A DNA stretch of 11,431 bases, taken from the NCBI GenBank assembly GCA_964483145.1, contig CAZAAK010000071.1, forward strand, positions 1-11,431. Direction: 5' to 3'. The notes beneath the pieces were generated by a model, which worked only from the letters and a program-made list of their open reading frames with translations, had not been told where the DNA came from and searched no databases. This document shows positions 1 to 7,166 of this stretch, in pieces (within the stretch, counting starts at the first letter, position 1; each line of letters starts with the position of its first letter). This DNA comes from Colimorpha sp964483145. Its GTDB lineage: Bacteria; Bacteroidota; Bacteroidia; Bacteroidales; P3. The position numbers and the translations under genes are program-made.

Positions 1-460
1 AACAATGAGTATAACTGAATATTAACCCTGTCTAAAAATGGGGAGTACTATACTCACATAAAGAACAAGAGCAAGGATGTCAAACAACGGATACTCTCAC
101 CGAACAGGAATGACAGTGCATACAACCAAGTCAATTGTCGGAGAGGAGAACGTCTTATCTGCTATAAGTACTCATCAAAAGGAAAATAGAATCGTCAAAA
201 GGTTTCATCTTGTGTTATACGGATGCTACGCAAGATGCTTTCAGAGCCATATTTTGGGTTGTATGGAATGCCTAGTGACTATACTCTAAAGGTGGGGCAC
301 TTTATGTCTATGACATCATTGTGAGCGAGTCGATACGTTCGTTCAGCCTTTTTGGGGCGAAGGCGAGCCTTTCTGTAGGGGAAACCAAAGAATAACGCGT
401 GCCAATCTTTTATGGCAGGGGGAAAGATGCCGAATATCTGAGAAAGGGTGCGGTCCCTTC
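1..460. other. No supported gene; short repeats only
   Basis: I find no protein or RNA gene here that I can defend. A 70-codon plus-strand reading frame at 77-289 has an AAGG directly before its ATG, but it shows no signal peptide, domain or membrane pattern and I do not call it. The stretch carries an imperfect direct repeat: ACTATACTC at 47-55 and 278-286, each followed by TAAAG (after three extra bases in the first copy). TCTAAAnnTGGGG is also present at 31-43 and 285-297. Small hairpins are visible at 44-54 (GAGTA-CTA-TACTC region) and at 304-316 (ATGTC-TAT-GACAT). It could be the upstream or downstream region of a gene outside the window, or a decayed mobile remnant. Confidence 0.5.
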
Positions 461-462
461 CT
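441..462 (-). terminator. Weak hairpin after the DUF481-like gene
   Basis: On the minus strand the stop codon runs straight into AGGAAGGG, a six-base loop ACCGCA, then CCCTTTCT. This gives an eight-pair stem with one G-U pair. No T-run follows, so it is only a candidate terminator or 3' protective structure. Confidence 0.3.
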
Positions 463-1183
463 AGAACTTCATCTTGAGGGTAACCGAAGTGATAATGTCC
501 TGATTCTGCACATTCTCGGGTACAAGGCTATGGTATTCGTAGTTGAAGTTCAAATCCAAGAAAAGGTGTTGGGACAGTTGCGAAGAGAGGCTGGTGACGC
601 TAGTGACAATGTAGTCGCCTCCAATGTTGGTCACAGAGGGCATGTAGAAGGTGGTGTTCTTTATTGAGAGGCCACTACCGATTTTGTGGCGCATCTTGAA
701 TCGCAGTGACACGCGGCTGGTTTGTGGCTTCAAAAATGTGGTATTGGTGCTGAAATAGTCCACATACTCATATACATACGCTACGCTGACGGAGTAGTTA
801 CACTTTTTGTTGCAAAAGAACCTGTACTTGACACCCGCCAGAAAGCTCATTTTGTAGTCGTAGCCCTTGTACTTGTTGTTGTAGTAGTTGGCGGCTACAA
901 AAGGGGAAATAAGGCTATATTGCCAAAGGTCGAAAGTTAGGTTGGCAGCCAAACTTTTGTCGTACTCCTCATGGTCCTTCTGCCCGTAAACGATAGCGTA
1001 GTTGGCGTCTAGGGCCAGTAGGCTGTCGTTACGCTCGATACCGCCCTGATTGTTGAAGGTAAAGGTGTTGACATTGCCCGACTTGTATTCTCCGCCCAAA
1101 CCGAATGTGTATTGCCATTTGCTTTGTGCCGACAAGGTTAGTGTGGTGACGGCCATAATGATGATTGCTAGTACTTTGCGCAT
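461..1183 (-). CDS. DUF481-like outer-membrane beta-barrel protein
   Basis: The product is a 240-residue predicted outer-membrane protein. Residues 1-20 form a signal peptide (MRKV, a hydrophobic core, then LSAQ). The mature part is rich in alternating aromatic and polar beta-strand segments and ends in Phe, as outer-membrane barrels do. The early mature segment WQYTFGLGGEYKSGNVNT (about 23-40) resembles the glycine-rich start of DUF481/YdiY-type barrels ('putative salt-induced outer membrane protein'). That assignment comes from pattern memory, not a search. Its physiological role is unknown. The frame stays open 38 codons further upstream, but I chose 1183 because the signal peptide begins there, an AGGAGA sits six bases upstream, and a -7 box lies between this start and the longer one. 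It follows the Nudix gene on the same strand with a 92-base gap and its own promoter. Confidence 0.85.
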   Translation of the reverse strand: MRKVLAIIIMAVTTLTLSAQSKWQYTFGLGGEYKSGNVNTFTFNNQGGIERNDSLLALDANYAIVYGQKDHEEYDKSLAANLTFDLWQYSLISPFVAANYYNNKYKGYDYKMSFLAGVKYRFFCNKKCNYSVSVAYVYEYVDYFSTNTTFLKPQTSRVSLRFKMRHKIGSGLSIKNTTFYMPSVTNIGGDYIVTSVTSLSSQLSQHLFLDLNFNYEYHSLVPENVQNQDIITSVTLKMKF

Positions 1184-1189
1184 GTTTGG

Positions 1190-1195
1190 TCTCCT
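1190..1195 (-). promoter_or_regulatory. Shine-Dalgarno AGGAGA for the DUF481-like gene
   Basis: AGGAGA lies six bases before the ATG at 1183 on the minus strand. A clear Shine-Dalgarno is unusual for this group and for this window. It fixes the start at 1183 rather than at upstream in-frame ATGs. Confidence 0.7.
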
Positions 1196-1218
1196 ATAGT
1201 TAGTTGCTTTTAATACTG

Positions 1219-1226
1219 CAAAGATA
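1219..1226 (-). promoter_or_regulatory. Bacteroidota -7 box (TATCTTTG) for the DUF481-like gene
   Basis: The minus strand reads TATCTTTGCA, an exact match to TAnnTTTG with the common trailing CA. A transcript starting about five to seven bases downstream would have a leader of about 30 bases containing the AGGAGA. I see no good TTTG -33 partner at the usual 19-21 base spacing. Confidence 0.55.
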
Positions 1227-1275
1227 CTAAAAAAATCGGTTTCCTCCTGTTTCCTTGTTTTAGCAATCATCTCCA

Positions 1276-1857
1276 TCAACATCGCTCCCATATGCACCTG
1301 TCAATTTTGTTGGCAATTCCGTCACCATCGGCGGTGCCCATCATTTTTATCAACTCCTGCTCAAACATCGGCGTAAGAACTCCTTTGCCTATGGTCGCTG
1401 CAAGTTCCTCTATCGTCCAAAACCGGCCACCTTGTGTTTCGGTGAGCGAAGGCAACGGCGTACCGTTGAAAGTGGCTGTGTACACATACACCAGCTCCCG
1501 CTCGGTAGCACTTTCATAGGTGTACCGGTGCAGTAGCCGTGGTCTGTATTGGTCCGGTCTTAACCCAATTTCCTCCAATACTTCGCGCCTTAGTGCCTGC
1601 TCGGGCGTTTCGCCATAGCCCAGATGACCGCCGGTGGCTGTGTCCCATTTGTCGGGTTGCACTTGTTTCCAAGTGGCGCGGTGTTGCAGGTAGAGTTCGC
1701 CCTGGCTATTGAACAGGTGCAGATGCACTACGGGGTGCAAGCGCTTTGTTCCGCAGTGCGCTTCAGCGCGGCTCATTTTGCCAATTATACGGCCTTCTGA
1801 GTCTACCTCGGGCAACATTTCGGAGGCATTATCGGCCGTTACCAGTGTTCGTTGCAT
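1276..1857 (-). CDS. Nudix hydrolase
   Basis: This 193-residue protein contains a perfect Nudix box, G-x5-E-x7-R-E-U-x-E-E-x-G-U: G77, E83, then R91-E92-V-L-E95-E96-I-G98-L99. The glutamates bind the metal that activates water for cleaving a nucleoside-diphosphate-linked or other pyrophosphate bond. The N-terminal segment EVDSEGRIIGKMSRAEAH (about 17-34), then HPVVHLHLFNSQGELYLQHR, is typical of the subgroup related to isopentenyl-diphosphate isomerase and the E. coli YfcD type. I cannot predict the substrate. Bare Nudix proteins of this kind are usually annotated only as hydrolases. The protein is probably cytoplasmic, with no signal peptide. The start at 1857 is preferred to the upstream codon at 1929 because the best -7 box (1885-1892) lies between them and homologous sequence begins near here. 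The last 20 residues, ending IDRCIWERC, look like an ill-conserved tail. It is divergent from the OMP gene at 1986. Confidence 0.9.
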   Translation of the reverse strand: MQRTLVTADNASEMLPEVDSEGRIIGKMSRAEAHCGTKRLHPVVHLHLFNSQGELYLQHRATWKQVQPDKWDTATGGHLGYGETPEQALRREVLEEIGLRPDQYRPRLLHRYTYESATERELVYVYTATFNGTPLPSLTETQGGRFWTIEELAATIGKGVLTPMFEQELIKMMGTADGDGIANKIDRCIWERC

Positions 1858-1884
1858 AACAGAAAGTTCTAGAATAATGGGCTG

Positions 1885-1892
1885 CAAAAATA
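1885..1892 (-). promoter_or_regulatory. Bacteroidota -7 box (TATTTTTG) for the Nudix gene
   Basis: The minus strand reads TATTTTTGCA, matching TAnnTTTG. A TTTTA about 21 bases further upstream (near 1913-1917) could be a weak -33. Transcription would begin near 1878-1880 and give a leader of about 20 bases to the ATG at 1857. I find no equally good element pointing the other way for the OMP gene at 1986. Confidence 0.5.
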
Positions 1893-1985
1893 CAAAAAAA
1901 GTCCTTGTCGTCCTAAAAGAACTCTGCACGACAATAAATAAGCCTCAATGCCGTTTAGTATGCAACACTTTAATAGATACAAAAA

Positions 1986-2603
1986 ATGAAGAAAAGTCTA
2001 ATTATCGTTGCACTCCTTATTGGAGTGTTGTTTGCTAGCAAGGTTAGCGCACAAGTCAGTCTCCATGTTGGCTATGCCCCCGAAGCTTGGGTCAGTAGCA
2101 ACTCCACGGTTACCCTTAACAGTGTCTTTGTGGGCGGCACCTACAACCTCAACCTCAGTGGTGCACTTGATATTGCCCTTGGTGCCCAACTCCGTTATGG
2201 TACAGAAACTGGCAATAGCAGTCTTTACGGCCTTGTTAGCGCCAAGCACACCTCCACCCTTGTCGGACTTGACATCCCCATTCTGTTAAACTATACATTT
2301 CGTCTTTCCGGTGGTTTGGGACTTTCTCTCTTTATTGGACCTAAGTTCTCCTACAACTTCAGTGGCAAGACCAAATATGATGGTAATGTACTGGGCTTCA
2401 GTAGTAGCACAGAATACGACTGGTTCGACCAAAATCAGGGTAATCTTAAGCCCTTCAATGCCGCTCTGACTTGTGGTGCCACCTTTAGCTACAAGCAGTT
2501 CCGCATTTTTGGCGGCTATAGCTACGGCCTTACCGATGTTAGTCCCAACAACAACACTACCACCGTGGGCGGACCTTTCTTTGGATTGGGTATGGGGCTT
2601 TGA
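1986..2603 (+). CDS. Small outer-membrane beta-barrel protein (OMP_b-brl/porin-like)
   Basis: The product has 205 residues. Residues 1-22 are a textbook signal peptide: MKKS, a long hydrophobic core, then VSA before Q23. The mature part is about 180 residues of alternating hydrophobic/polar strands with frequent Gly, Tyr and Phe, for example SLHVGYAPEAW, LDIALGAQLRYG, LGLSLFIGPKFSYNF and QFRIFGGYSYGL. It ends in GLGMGL. Length and pattern fit an eight-stranded outer-membrane barrel of the OmpX/OMP_b-brl kind. Such proteins serve many roles (adhesion, structure, receptors), so no specific function can be given. There is no recognisable Shine-Dalgarno; the ATG follows an A-run, common in this group. 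It stands alone on its strand. It diverges from the Nudix gene 128 bases away and is followed directly by a double-hairpin terminator, suggesting a single-gene transcript. Confidence 0.88.
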   Translation: MKKSLIIVALLIGVLFASKVSAQVSLHVGYAPEAWVSSNSTVTLNSVFVGGTYNLNLSGALDIALGAQLRYGTETGNSSLYGLVSAKHTSTLVGLDIPILLNYTFRLSGGLGLSLFIGPKFSYNFSGKTKYDGNVLGFSSSTEYDWFDQNQGNLKPFNAALTCGATFSYKQFRIFGGYSYGLTDVSPNNNTTTVGGPFFGLGMGL

Positions 2604-2607
2604 ACCG

Positions 2608-2668
2608 ATCAACAGTAGTATTTGTTGATAATGCCGTGCTAGGCAAATCCTATGCACGGCATTTGTTT
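2608..2668 (+). terminator. Tandem hairpin terminator of the OMP gene
   Basis: Two stems lie back to back, starting five bases after the stop codon. The first pairs ATCAACA (2608-2614) with TGTTGAT (2623-2629). The second pairs AATGCCGTGCTAGG (2630-2643) with CCTA (2649-2652) and GCACGGCATT (2654-2663). That is 14 pairs with one bulged T and a five-base loop CAAAT. The T-rich tail TTGTTTG that follows fits an intrinsic terminator. The first, AT-rich hairpin is not needed for termination and may serve mRNA stability. Confidence 0.8.
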
Positions 2669-2888
2669 GCTCTAGGTCGTCATCATGTGAGTAGCCTTGC
2701 TACTGTCATTCGAGTAAAATGTGTCAGCTACAAACCTACATTGCCCTTATGTGTCGTTGCCCCACTTTTGATATGTCCGGTTACGGGTCTGCTGGATTGT
2801 TCCCGAAGGGGGTGGAGAGTGCCGGCTTGCAGGCATGTGGTGAAAAAAAATATGGTGTTCATTAGGGTGCGGATTCAGAAAAAACATG
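2669..2888 (+). other. Long upstream region of the fucosidase gene
   Basis: Together with the terminator, 317 bases separate the OMP and fucosidase genes. The fucosidase frame is open through this whole stretch, but the translated sequence has no domain character and overlaps the terminator, so I read it as non-coding. Visible structure is limited to a small hairpin (AGTAGC-CTT-GCTACT, 2690-2704) and an A8 tract at 2843-2850. The space could hold operator sites, but I recognise none. Confidence 0.45.
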
Positions 2889-2921
2889 TACCTTTGCAAA
2901 ACAAACAATACCTTTGCAAAA
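2889..2921 (+). promoter_or_regulatory. Tandem duplicated -7 box (TACCTTTGCAAAA x2) before the fucosidase
   Basis: TACCTTTGCAAAA occurs at 2889-2901 and again, identically, at 2909-2921, exactly 20 bases apart. Each copy matches the TAnnTTTG -7 element with trailing CA. From the first copy transcription would begin near 2901-2903, leaving a leader of about 20 bases. From the second it would begin at or just inside the ATG (2921), giving a leaderless message. Neither copy has a good TTTG at -33. Confidence 0.6.
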
Positions 2922-4306
2922 TGAAAAAACATACATTTTTGGCTATTTTAATTCTCTTGTTTTCATCCGGTTCGGTATTTGCCCAAAGCAGTCGGGAGGC
3001 GGAAACGGATTCTGTGATTCTAAACCGTATTGACCAGTGGCAGGATCTTAAGTTCGGTTTTATGATGCATTGGGGCATATATGCTCAGTGGGGCGTAGTG
3101 GAGTCGTGGAGCATTTGCAACGAGCCATGGATCGACCGCAATGGGGCGGCATACGAGCAATATAAGCGCGACTATTGGAACCTCAACCATACCTTTAACC
3201 CCACGCAGTTCCGCCCTGCCCAGATGGCCGCTGCCGCCAAGGCTGCCGGCATGAAGTACATGATTTTTACTACCAAGCACCACGATGGTTTTTGTATGTT
3301 CAACAGCAATGAAACCGAATACAGTTGTACCGGACCCGACTGCCCATACAGCAGAAATGCCCAGCCCGACATCACCAAGAGCATTGTGGACGCTTTTCGT
3401 GAGGCTGGACTATGGACTGGGCTTTATTTTTCCAAGGCCGACTGGCATAACGACGACTACTGGGCTCACGAATGGGCAACCCCTGACCGTAATGTTAATT
3501 ACGACATCAACGAGCACCCCGACCGTTGGGACGCTTTCAAAACCTTTACCCACAAACAAGTCTATGAGCTCACACACAATTATGGTGACATTGATATCCT
3601 TTGGCTCGATGGTGGCTGGATACGCCCTCAATGGAGCATCAACGACCAAACCCAATCGTGGTTGGGCTGTTATCAGCGGGTGCAGGATATTGACATGGAC
3701 AAACTCGTCAGCATTGCCCGTTCCGGCAACCCCGACCTGATTGTCGTAGACCGCTCGGTGGTGGGGCGTTACGAAAACTACCGCACCCCCGAAAAAGAAA
3801 TTCCCGACAGTCTGCCTACCTACCCTTGGGAGACCTGCATGACGATGGGTAACAGTTGGTCGTATGTGCCTGGCGATAACTACAAGAGTACCACACAACT
3901 CATTCATATCCTTTGCGATGTGGTGGCCAAAGGTGGTAATCTGCTACTCAATGTGGGCCCCGATGCCCAGGGACGTCTACCCGAGGAGGCTGTCAGCCGC
4001 ATGAAGGAGATTGGTGCTTGGCTTGATGTCAATGGCCGCGCCATCTATGCTACACGTCCGCTCCCCCCCTACAGCAAAGGCGGCATCCGTTATACACAAA
4101 GCAAGGACGGTAGCCATCGCTATGCCATCTGTCTTATTGCCGAGCCAACACGGAAAGCCTCTTTCGATTTCCCATTTGACGTCAAAAAAGTAGTACCCTT
4201 CGCTGGTAGCGGTGTCAAGGCCAGTGTCAAGCAAGGTAAGGATGGCGCCACCCTCACGGTTAGTTCAGGCGCTCCAATGTATCATGCCGTGGTGGTTGAG
4301 TTCTGA
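2921..4306 (+). CDS. Secreted GH29 alpha-L-fucosidase
   Basis: This 461-residue exo-glycosidase is predicted to release terminal alpha-L-fucose from glycans such as host mucin or milk oligosaccharides. Residues 1-21 are a signal peptide (MKKH, hydrophobic core, VFAQ), so it acts in the periplasm or outside. GH29 hallmarks appear in order: KFGFMMHWGIYAQWGVVESW from 44 (H50), TTKHHDGF at 117-124 (H120/H121), DILWLDGG at 225-232 with D230 as the likely nucleophile, and GGNLLLNVGPDAQGRL at 338-353. The general acid varies across GH29; E291, E293 and E304 are candidates I cannot decide between. About 80 residues of C-terminal beta-rich sequence follow the barrel. The reading frame extends upstream to 2600, but the signal peptide and the promoter-like repeats fix the start at 2921. 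There is no SusC/SusD pair or other glycosidase alongside, so it is not visibly in a polysaccharide utilisation locus. A C7 tract lies at 4063-4069 within the frame. Confidence 0.93.
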   Translation: MKKHTFLAILILLFSSGSVFAQSSREAETDSVILNRIDQWQDLKFGFMMHWGIYAQWGVVESWSICNEPWIDRNGAAYEQYKRDYWNLNHTFNPTQFRPAQMAAAAKAAGMKYMIFTTKHHDGFCMFNSNETEYSCTGPDCPYSRNAQPDITKSIVDAFREAGLWTGLYFSKADWHNDDYWAHEWATPDRNVNYDINEHPDRWDAFKTFTHKQVYELTHNYGDIDILWLDGGWIRPQWSINDQTQSWLGCYQRVQDIDMDKLVSIARSGNPDLIVVDRSVVGRYENYRTPEKEIPDSLPTYPWETCMTMGNSWSYVPGDNYKSTTQLIHILCDVVAKGGNLLLNVGPDAQGRLPEEAVSRMKEIGAWLDVNGRAIYATRPLPPYSKGGIRYTQSKDGSHRYAICLIAEPTRKASFDFPFDVKKVVPFAGSGVKASVKQGKDGATLTVSSGAPMYHAVVVEF

Positions 4307-4322
4307 AACAATACAGTGGCAA

Positions 4323-5555
4323 TTATTTGAAGTACAGCAGGCTAAAGTTCTCCTCGGCAAATAGCTCCTGGGCAATGGACTGTAGCTCCTCGGGAGTGAC
4401 GGCGAGGATGTCGCGGTTCATCTCCTCTAGGGTATCGGCGTGGTCGAAATTAAGGCAGGCTTTGCCGATGCTCTGCATCTCGCTAAGACCATTGTCGTTG
4501 GTGATAGCCATTTGCCCGATCAGTTGAGTCTGGGCGGCGCGCAATTGGCGTGGTGTGAGCCGGTTTTCGCGCAGTCGGCGCAGTTCGGTAAAGATAAGTT
4601 GGGTGCTGCGTTCGGCGGCATTACTGTCAACCCCCGCATAGATATAGAAGAGCCCCGCATCCGTAAAGGGCACATACTGTGACTCAACAGTGTAGCAAAA
4701 ACCTTGGTTTTCGCGTACCGATACGTTTAGGCGTGAGTTCATAGCCGGTCCGCCCAAAATATTGCCTAGCAAGGTAAAGGCTGTTTTTCGTCCATCGTAG
4801 ATAGATGGCGCCGGGCATCCAGCCAACAGGTGCACTTGGTGGGTCCGTTTGCTGACGGTGGTGTTGAAATGTCGATATACAGGGTCAGGAGCGTTAGTTT
4901 GGACCTGGCAGGCGGAGGTCGCGCAGCTGCCAATGCTGGCAAAGTACTTTTCGCACAGGTACACCAGTTTTCGAAACTCCACATTCCCCACTACCGTAAT
5001 GACCATCTTGTCCGGTGTATAGTTGCGGTGGAGAAAGTCGGCAAGCTGAGACGAGGTGAAGTGGCGGACGTTCTTCTTGCTGCCCAAGATATTGTGGGCC
5101 AAAGGGTGTTGGCCGAAAATCATCTCTTCAAAGTCGTCGTATATGAGTTCTGCTGGAGAGTCCTTATAGAGGTTGATCTCCTCAGCAACTACATCTTTCT
5201 CTTTTTCAATCTCTTGATCTGGAAAGGTAGAGTGGAAGAGAATATCGGAAAAAAGCTCTAGACAACGTTCCAAATGTTGCGTCAGGGCGGAGGCATAGAC
5301 GCAGGTCTCCTCCTTGGTTGTGAAGGCGTCTAGCTCACCGCCAACGCCATCGATGCGGTTGCGGATATGAAAGCATCGCCGGTGTTCAGTGCCCTTGAAA
5401 ATGGAGTGCTCAATAAAATGGGCGAGGCCTTCTTCATTTGCGGTTTGCTCGTTACGGGAACCTACGTTGATATATACTCCTGCATAGACTACATTGGAGT
5501 TGTTTTGTCGGAAGACGATGCGTAGACCGTTGTTGAGGGTATGGTAGTGGTACAT
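4323..5555 (-). CDS. M16 family zinc metallopeptidase
   Basis: The protein has 410 residues, the usual size of a single-unit M16B peptidase (relatives: mitochondrial processing peptidase beta, B. subtilis YmxG/MlpA). The inverted zinc motif HxxEH is H46-F-I-E49-H50, and the third ligand is E125 or E126 in DVVAEEINLY, at the family's spacing of 74-76 residues. The sequence GSRNEQTANEEGLAHFIEH is the standard family signature. The second half carries GGPAMNSRLNVSVRENQGFCYTVES, matching the M16 C-terminal domain with its Arg/Tyr region. So the motifs needed for catalysis are present. No signal peptide is seen, and the substrate is unknown. I placed the start at 5555 (MYHYHTLNNGLRIVF) because family members begin this way. 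An in-frame ATG at 5594 overlaps the preceding stop as ATGA and would add 13 hydrophilic residues. It ends 16 bases from the convergent fucosidase. Confidence 0.9.
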   Translation of the reverse strand: MYHYHTLNNGLRIVFRQNNSNVVYAGVYINVGSRNEQTANEEGLAHFIEHSIFKGTEHRRCFHIRNRIDGVGGELDAFTTKEETCVYASALTQHLERCLELFSDILFHSTFPDQEIEKEKDVVAEEINLYKDSPAELIYDDFEEMIFGQHPLAHNILGSKKNVRHFTSSQLADFLHRNYTPDKMVITVVGNVEFRKLVYLCEKYFASIGSCATSACQVQTNAPDPVYRHFNTTVSKRTHQVHLLAGCPAPSIYDGRKTAFTLLGNILGGPAMNSRLNVSVRENQGFCYTVESQYVPFTDAGLFYIYAGVDSNAAERSTQLIFTELRRLRENRLTPRQLRAAQTQLIGQMAITNDNGLSEMQSIGKACLNFDHADTLEEMNRDILAVTPEELQSIAQELFAEENFSLLYFK

Positions 5556-5590
5556 TTTTTGGGGGAGATTGTTGTTTTTTTTGTGTGTGG

Positions 5591-7132
5591 TCATGTAGGT
5601 TGGGCGTCGGAGTGTGTCCGGAGAGAAAGAATTGCAAAGAAGAAAGCTGTGAAGGTGATGCCAGCCAAAGTCTCCAAGGTGTCTTCGCTGATAAAGGAGA
5701 TGAGCACAGTACAGAGGAAGGCGGTAAAAAGGATGCGCCGGCAACTGTGGGTTCGGATAATGGCGCGGACGAAGAAGGTGGTTATCACGGTAAAGCCCAC
5801 TATGCCAAAGGCCAAAAGAAAATTCAGGTACTGGCTATGAGTGTGCATTCCCGTTTTGGCCAAAACCGAGCCTGTGGCCTCAAGCCGACTTTGGCAAAGG
5901 TCAGGTACATCGCCTGTGCCAACGCCCCAAAACGGATGCTGCAAGAATACGGCAAAGGCGTTGCGCCAAAGCTCTATGCGCTGCAATACGCTGAAATCTC
6001 GAACGCTATGGAAACAGCGGTAGTTCTCCAGCTCGTAACAGAGCACATAAATCATCTTCCGTGGACCAGCTTGCAAGTAAACAGGGTTGGCAATACCTTT
6101 TTCGATGGCGGCAATGTCGCTCTCGTTCAGTTGGGTCATGCCTAGGCTATCTTTAGTTACTCCGATGCCGTTGAGGTAGCGCAGTAGGGTTGGATATACC
6201 GGCCAGCCAGTGGATGTGACGGAGTCGAAGGAAACCGTGCTGCGTTTATTCCACTGGCGCCTCATTTCCTCTTGGCAGATATATCGGTGGACATAGTTGC
6301 CGTTCTCAATTAGGCCATCATCGAGGTGCAGATAGGGGTTGCCGTTGGGGGTAACGGCTACAGGGTTTCCTGTGGAAAGGGGGCGCAGGTGGTAGTAGTC
6401 GTGGCAGTAATGGACGCAGAGCCCGGCGACAAGCAACAAAGATGCTGCAATACAGGCAAATGTTGTGTTTCGGAGCGCTTTGCCCATGCGGTGGCGGTAG
6501 CTCAGCGGCAACACCACAGCGTAGGCTAGTAGTATGGCAAAAGATGTGTAGGAACGTATCAGCATCAGGAAGGCAACAAGCCAAAGCGAGAGCACTGCAC
6601 CAAGCAGGCCGACCCACCGCCAGCGAAATTTGAAGGCTGCCCAAATGAACAAAACTAGCGTCATGCAGACGTTTAACCCAAAGCGAATGTGGGAGATGTA
6701 TGGGACAATTTGACGGTAGGGGAGGTCCTCTATGGTGAAAAACCGTACCACGCCAATAATAGTAACCACCAGCACTGTGCTTGCGTAGCACATGCCAATT
6801 GCCAACGCTTCTTTGGAGTTAGGCGGTGCGGTGGTGAGGATGACCAACGGAATGCAGAACAGTGGTAACTTTTTCTGCAGATCGTAGAGGGCGTAAGCGA
6901 TGTTGTCGGTTCCAAAGAGCCATAGCAAATGCACCGCTAAAAGTACTAGAAAAGCCTGCAAGAGATAGTTCCGTCCGAAACCGGCAAACTTCTCGCGCCA
7001 GTTCCATTGTGCTATCCAATTGACCAGCAACAGCACCCACACCAAATTGGTGAAAAATACCGAAGTGGTCATTGAAACGGCCAGTAGGCATAGCAGAGCA
7101 ATGTATATTGTACGATGTATCCGGGTACGCAC
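5591..7132 (-). CDS. O-antigen ligase / Wzy-like polysaccharide membrane protein
   Basis: This 513-residue inner-membrane protein has roughly ten or more hydrophobic segments: several in residues 1-240, then a large soluble loop from about 241 to 390, then further segments from about 433 to 505. That layout, with one big periplasmic loop near the C-terminal third, is that of the Wzy_C superfamily (WaaL ligases, Wzy polymerases). Supporting motifs are SHIRFGL (147-153), RIELWRNAFAVFLQHPFWGVGTGD (about 385-408) and the HTHSQYLNFLLAFGIVG stretch (430-446), where His and Arg act in glycan transfer. Ligase and polymerase cannot be told apart from sequence alone. No glycosyltransferase cluster adjoins, which is commoner for a ligase than for Wzy. 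The start is a GTG at 7132; an in-frame TGA six bases further upstream excludes an earlier start. It follows the S41 gene by 34 bases and overlaps or closely precedes the M16 gene, so it is probably co-transcribed. Confidence 0.85.
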   Translation of the reverse strand: MRTRIHRTIYIALLCLLAVSMTTSVFFTNLVWVLLLVNWIAQWNWREKFAGFGRNYLLQAFLVLLAVHLLWLFGTDNIAYALYDLQKKLPLFCIPLVILTTAPPNSKEALAIGMCYASTVLVVTIIGVVRFFTIEDLPYRQIVPYISHIRFGLNVCMTLVLFIWAAFKFRWRWVGLLGAVLSLWLVAFLMLIRSYTSFAILLAYAVVLPLSYRHRMGKALRNTTFACIAASLLLVAGLCVHYCHDYYHLRPLSTGNPVAVTPNGNPYLHLDDGLIENGNYVHRYICQEEMRRQWNKRSTVSFDSVTSTGWPVYPTLLRYLNGIGVTKDSLGMTQLNESDIAAIEKGIANPVYLQAGPRKMIYVLCYELENYRCFHSVRDFSVLQRIELWRNAFAVFLQHPFWGVGTGDVPDLCQSRLEATGSVLAKTGMHTHSQYLNFLLAFGIVGFTVITTFFVRAIIRTHSCRRILFTAFLCTVLISFISEDTLETLAGITFTAFFFAILSLRTHSDAQPT

Positions 7133-7166
7133 GGAAAATCAGTCGGTCGATTTTGTTGAGAGGGGC

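Noticed and set aside
77..289. 70-codon plus-strand reading frame
   Set aside because: It has no recognisable domain, signal peptide or membrane pattern, and its length is easily reached by chance. Only an AAGG next to the ATG speaks for it.
1184..1297. 38-codon upstream extension of the DUF481-like protein
   Set aside because: It overlaps the end of the Nudix gene and the -7 box, and the signal peptide and AGGAGA place the start at 1183.
1858..1929. 24-codon upstream extension of the Nudix protein
   Set aside because: The likely promoter lies inside it, and Nudix homology starts near the ATG at 1857.
2600..2920. N-terminal extension of the fucosidase by 107 codons
   Set aside because: It overlaps the OMP stop codon and a strong terminator hairpin, lacks domain character, and would bury the clear signal peptide that begins at 2921.
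1986..4306. OMP plus fucosidase as a polysaccharide utilisation locus
   Set aside because: There is no SusC/SusD-like pair or dedicated regulator, and a strong terminator and a long gap separate the two genes.
5591..7132. Part of a surface-polysaccharide biosynthesis cluster
   Set aside because: No glycosyltransferase, flippase or nucleotide-sugar gene lies next to it in the window, so only the single ligase/polymerase-like protein is supported.
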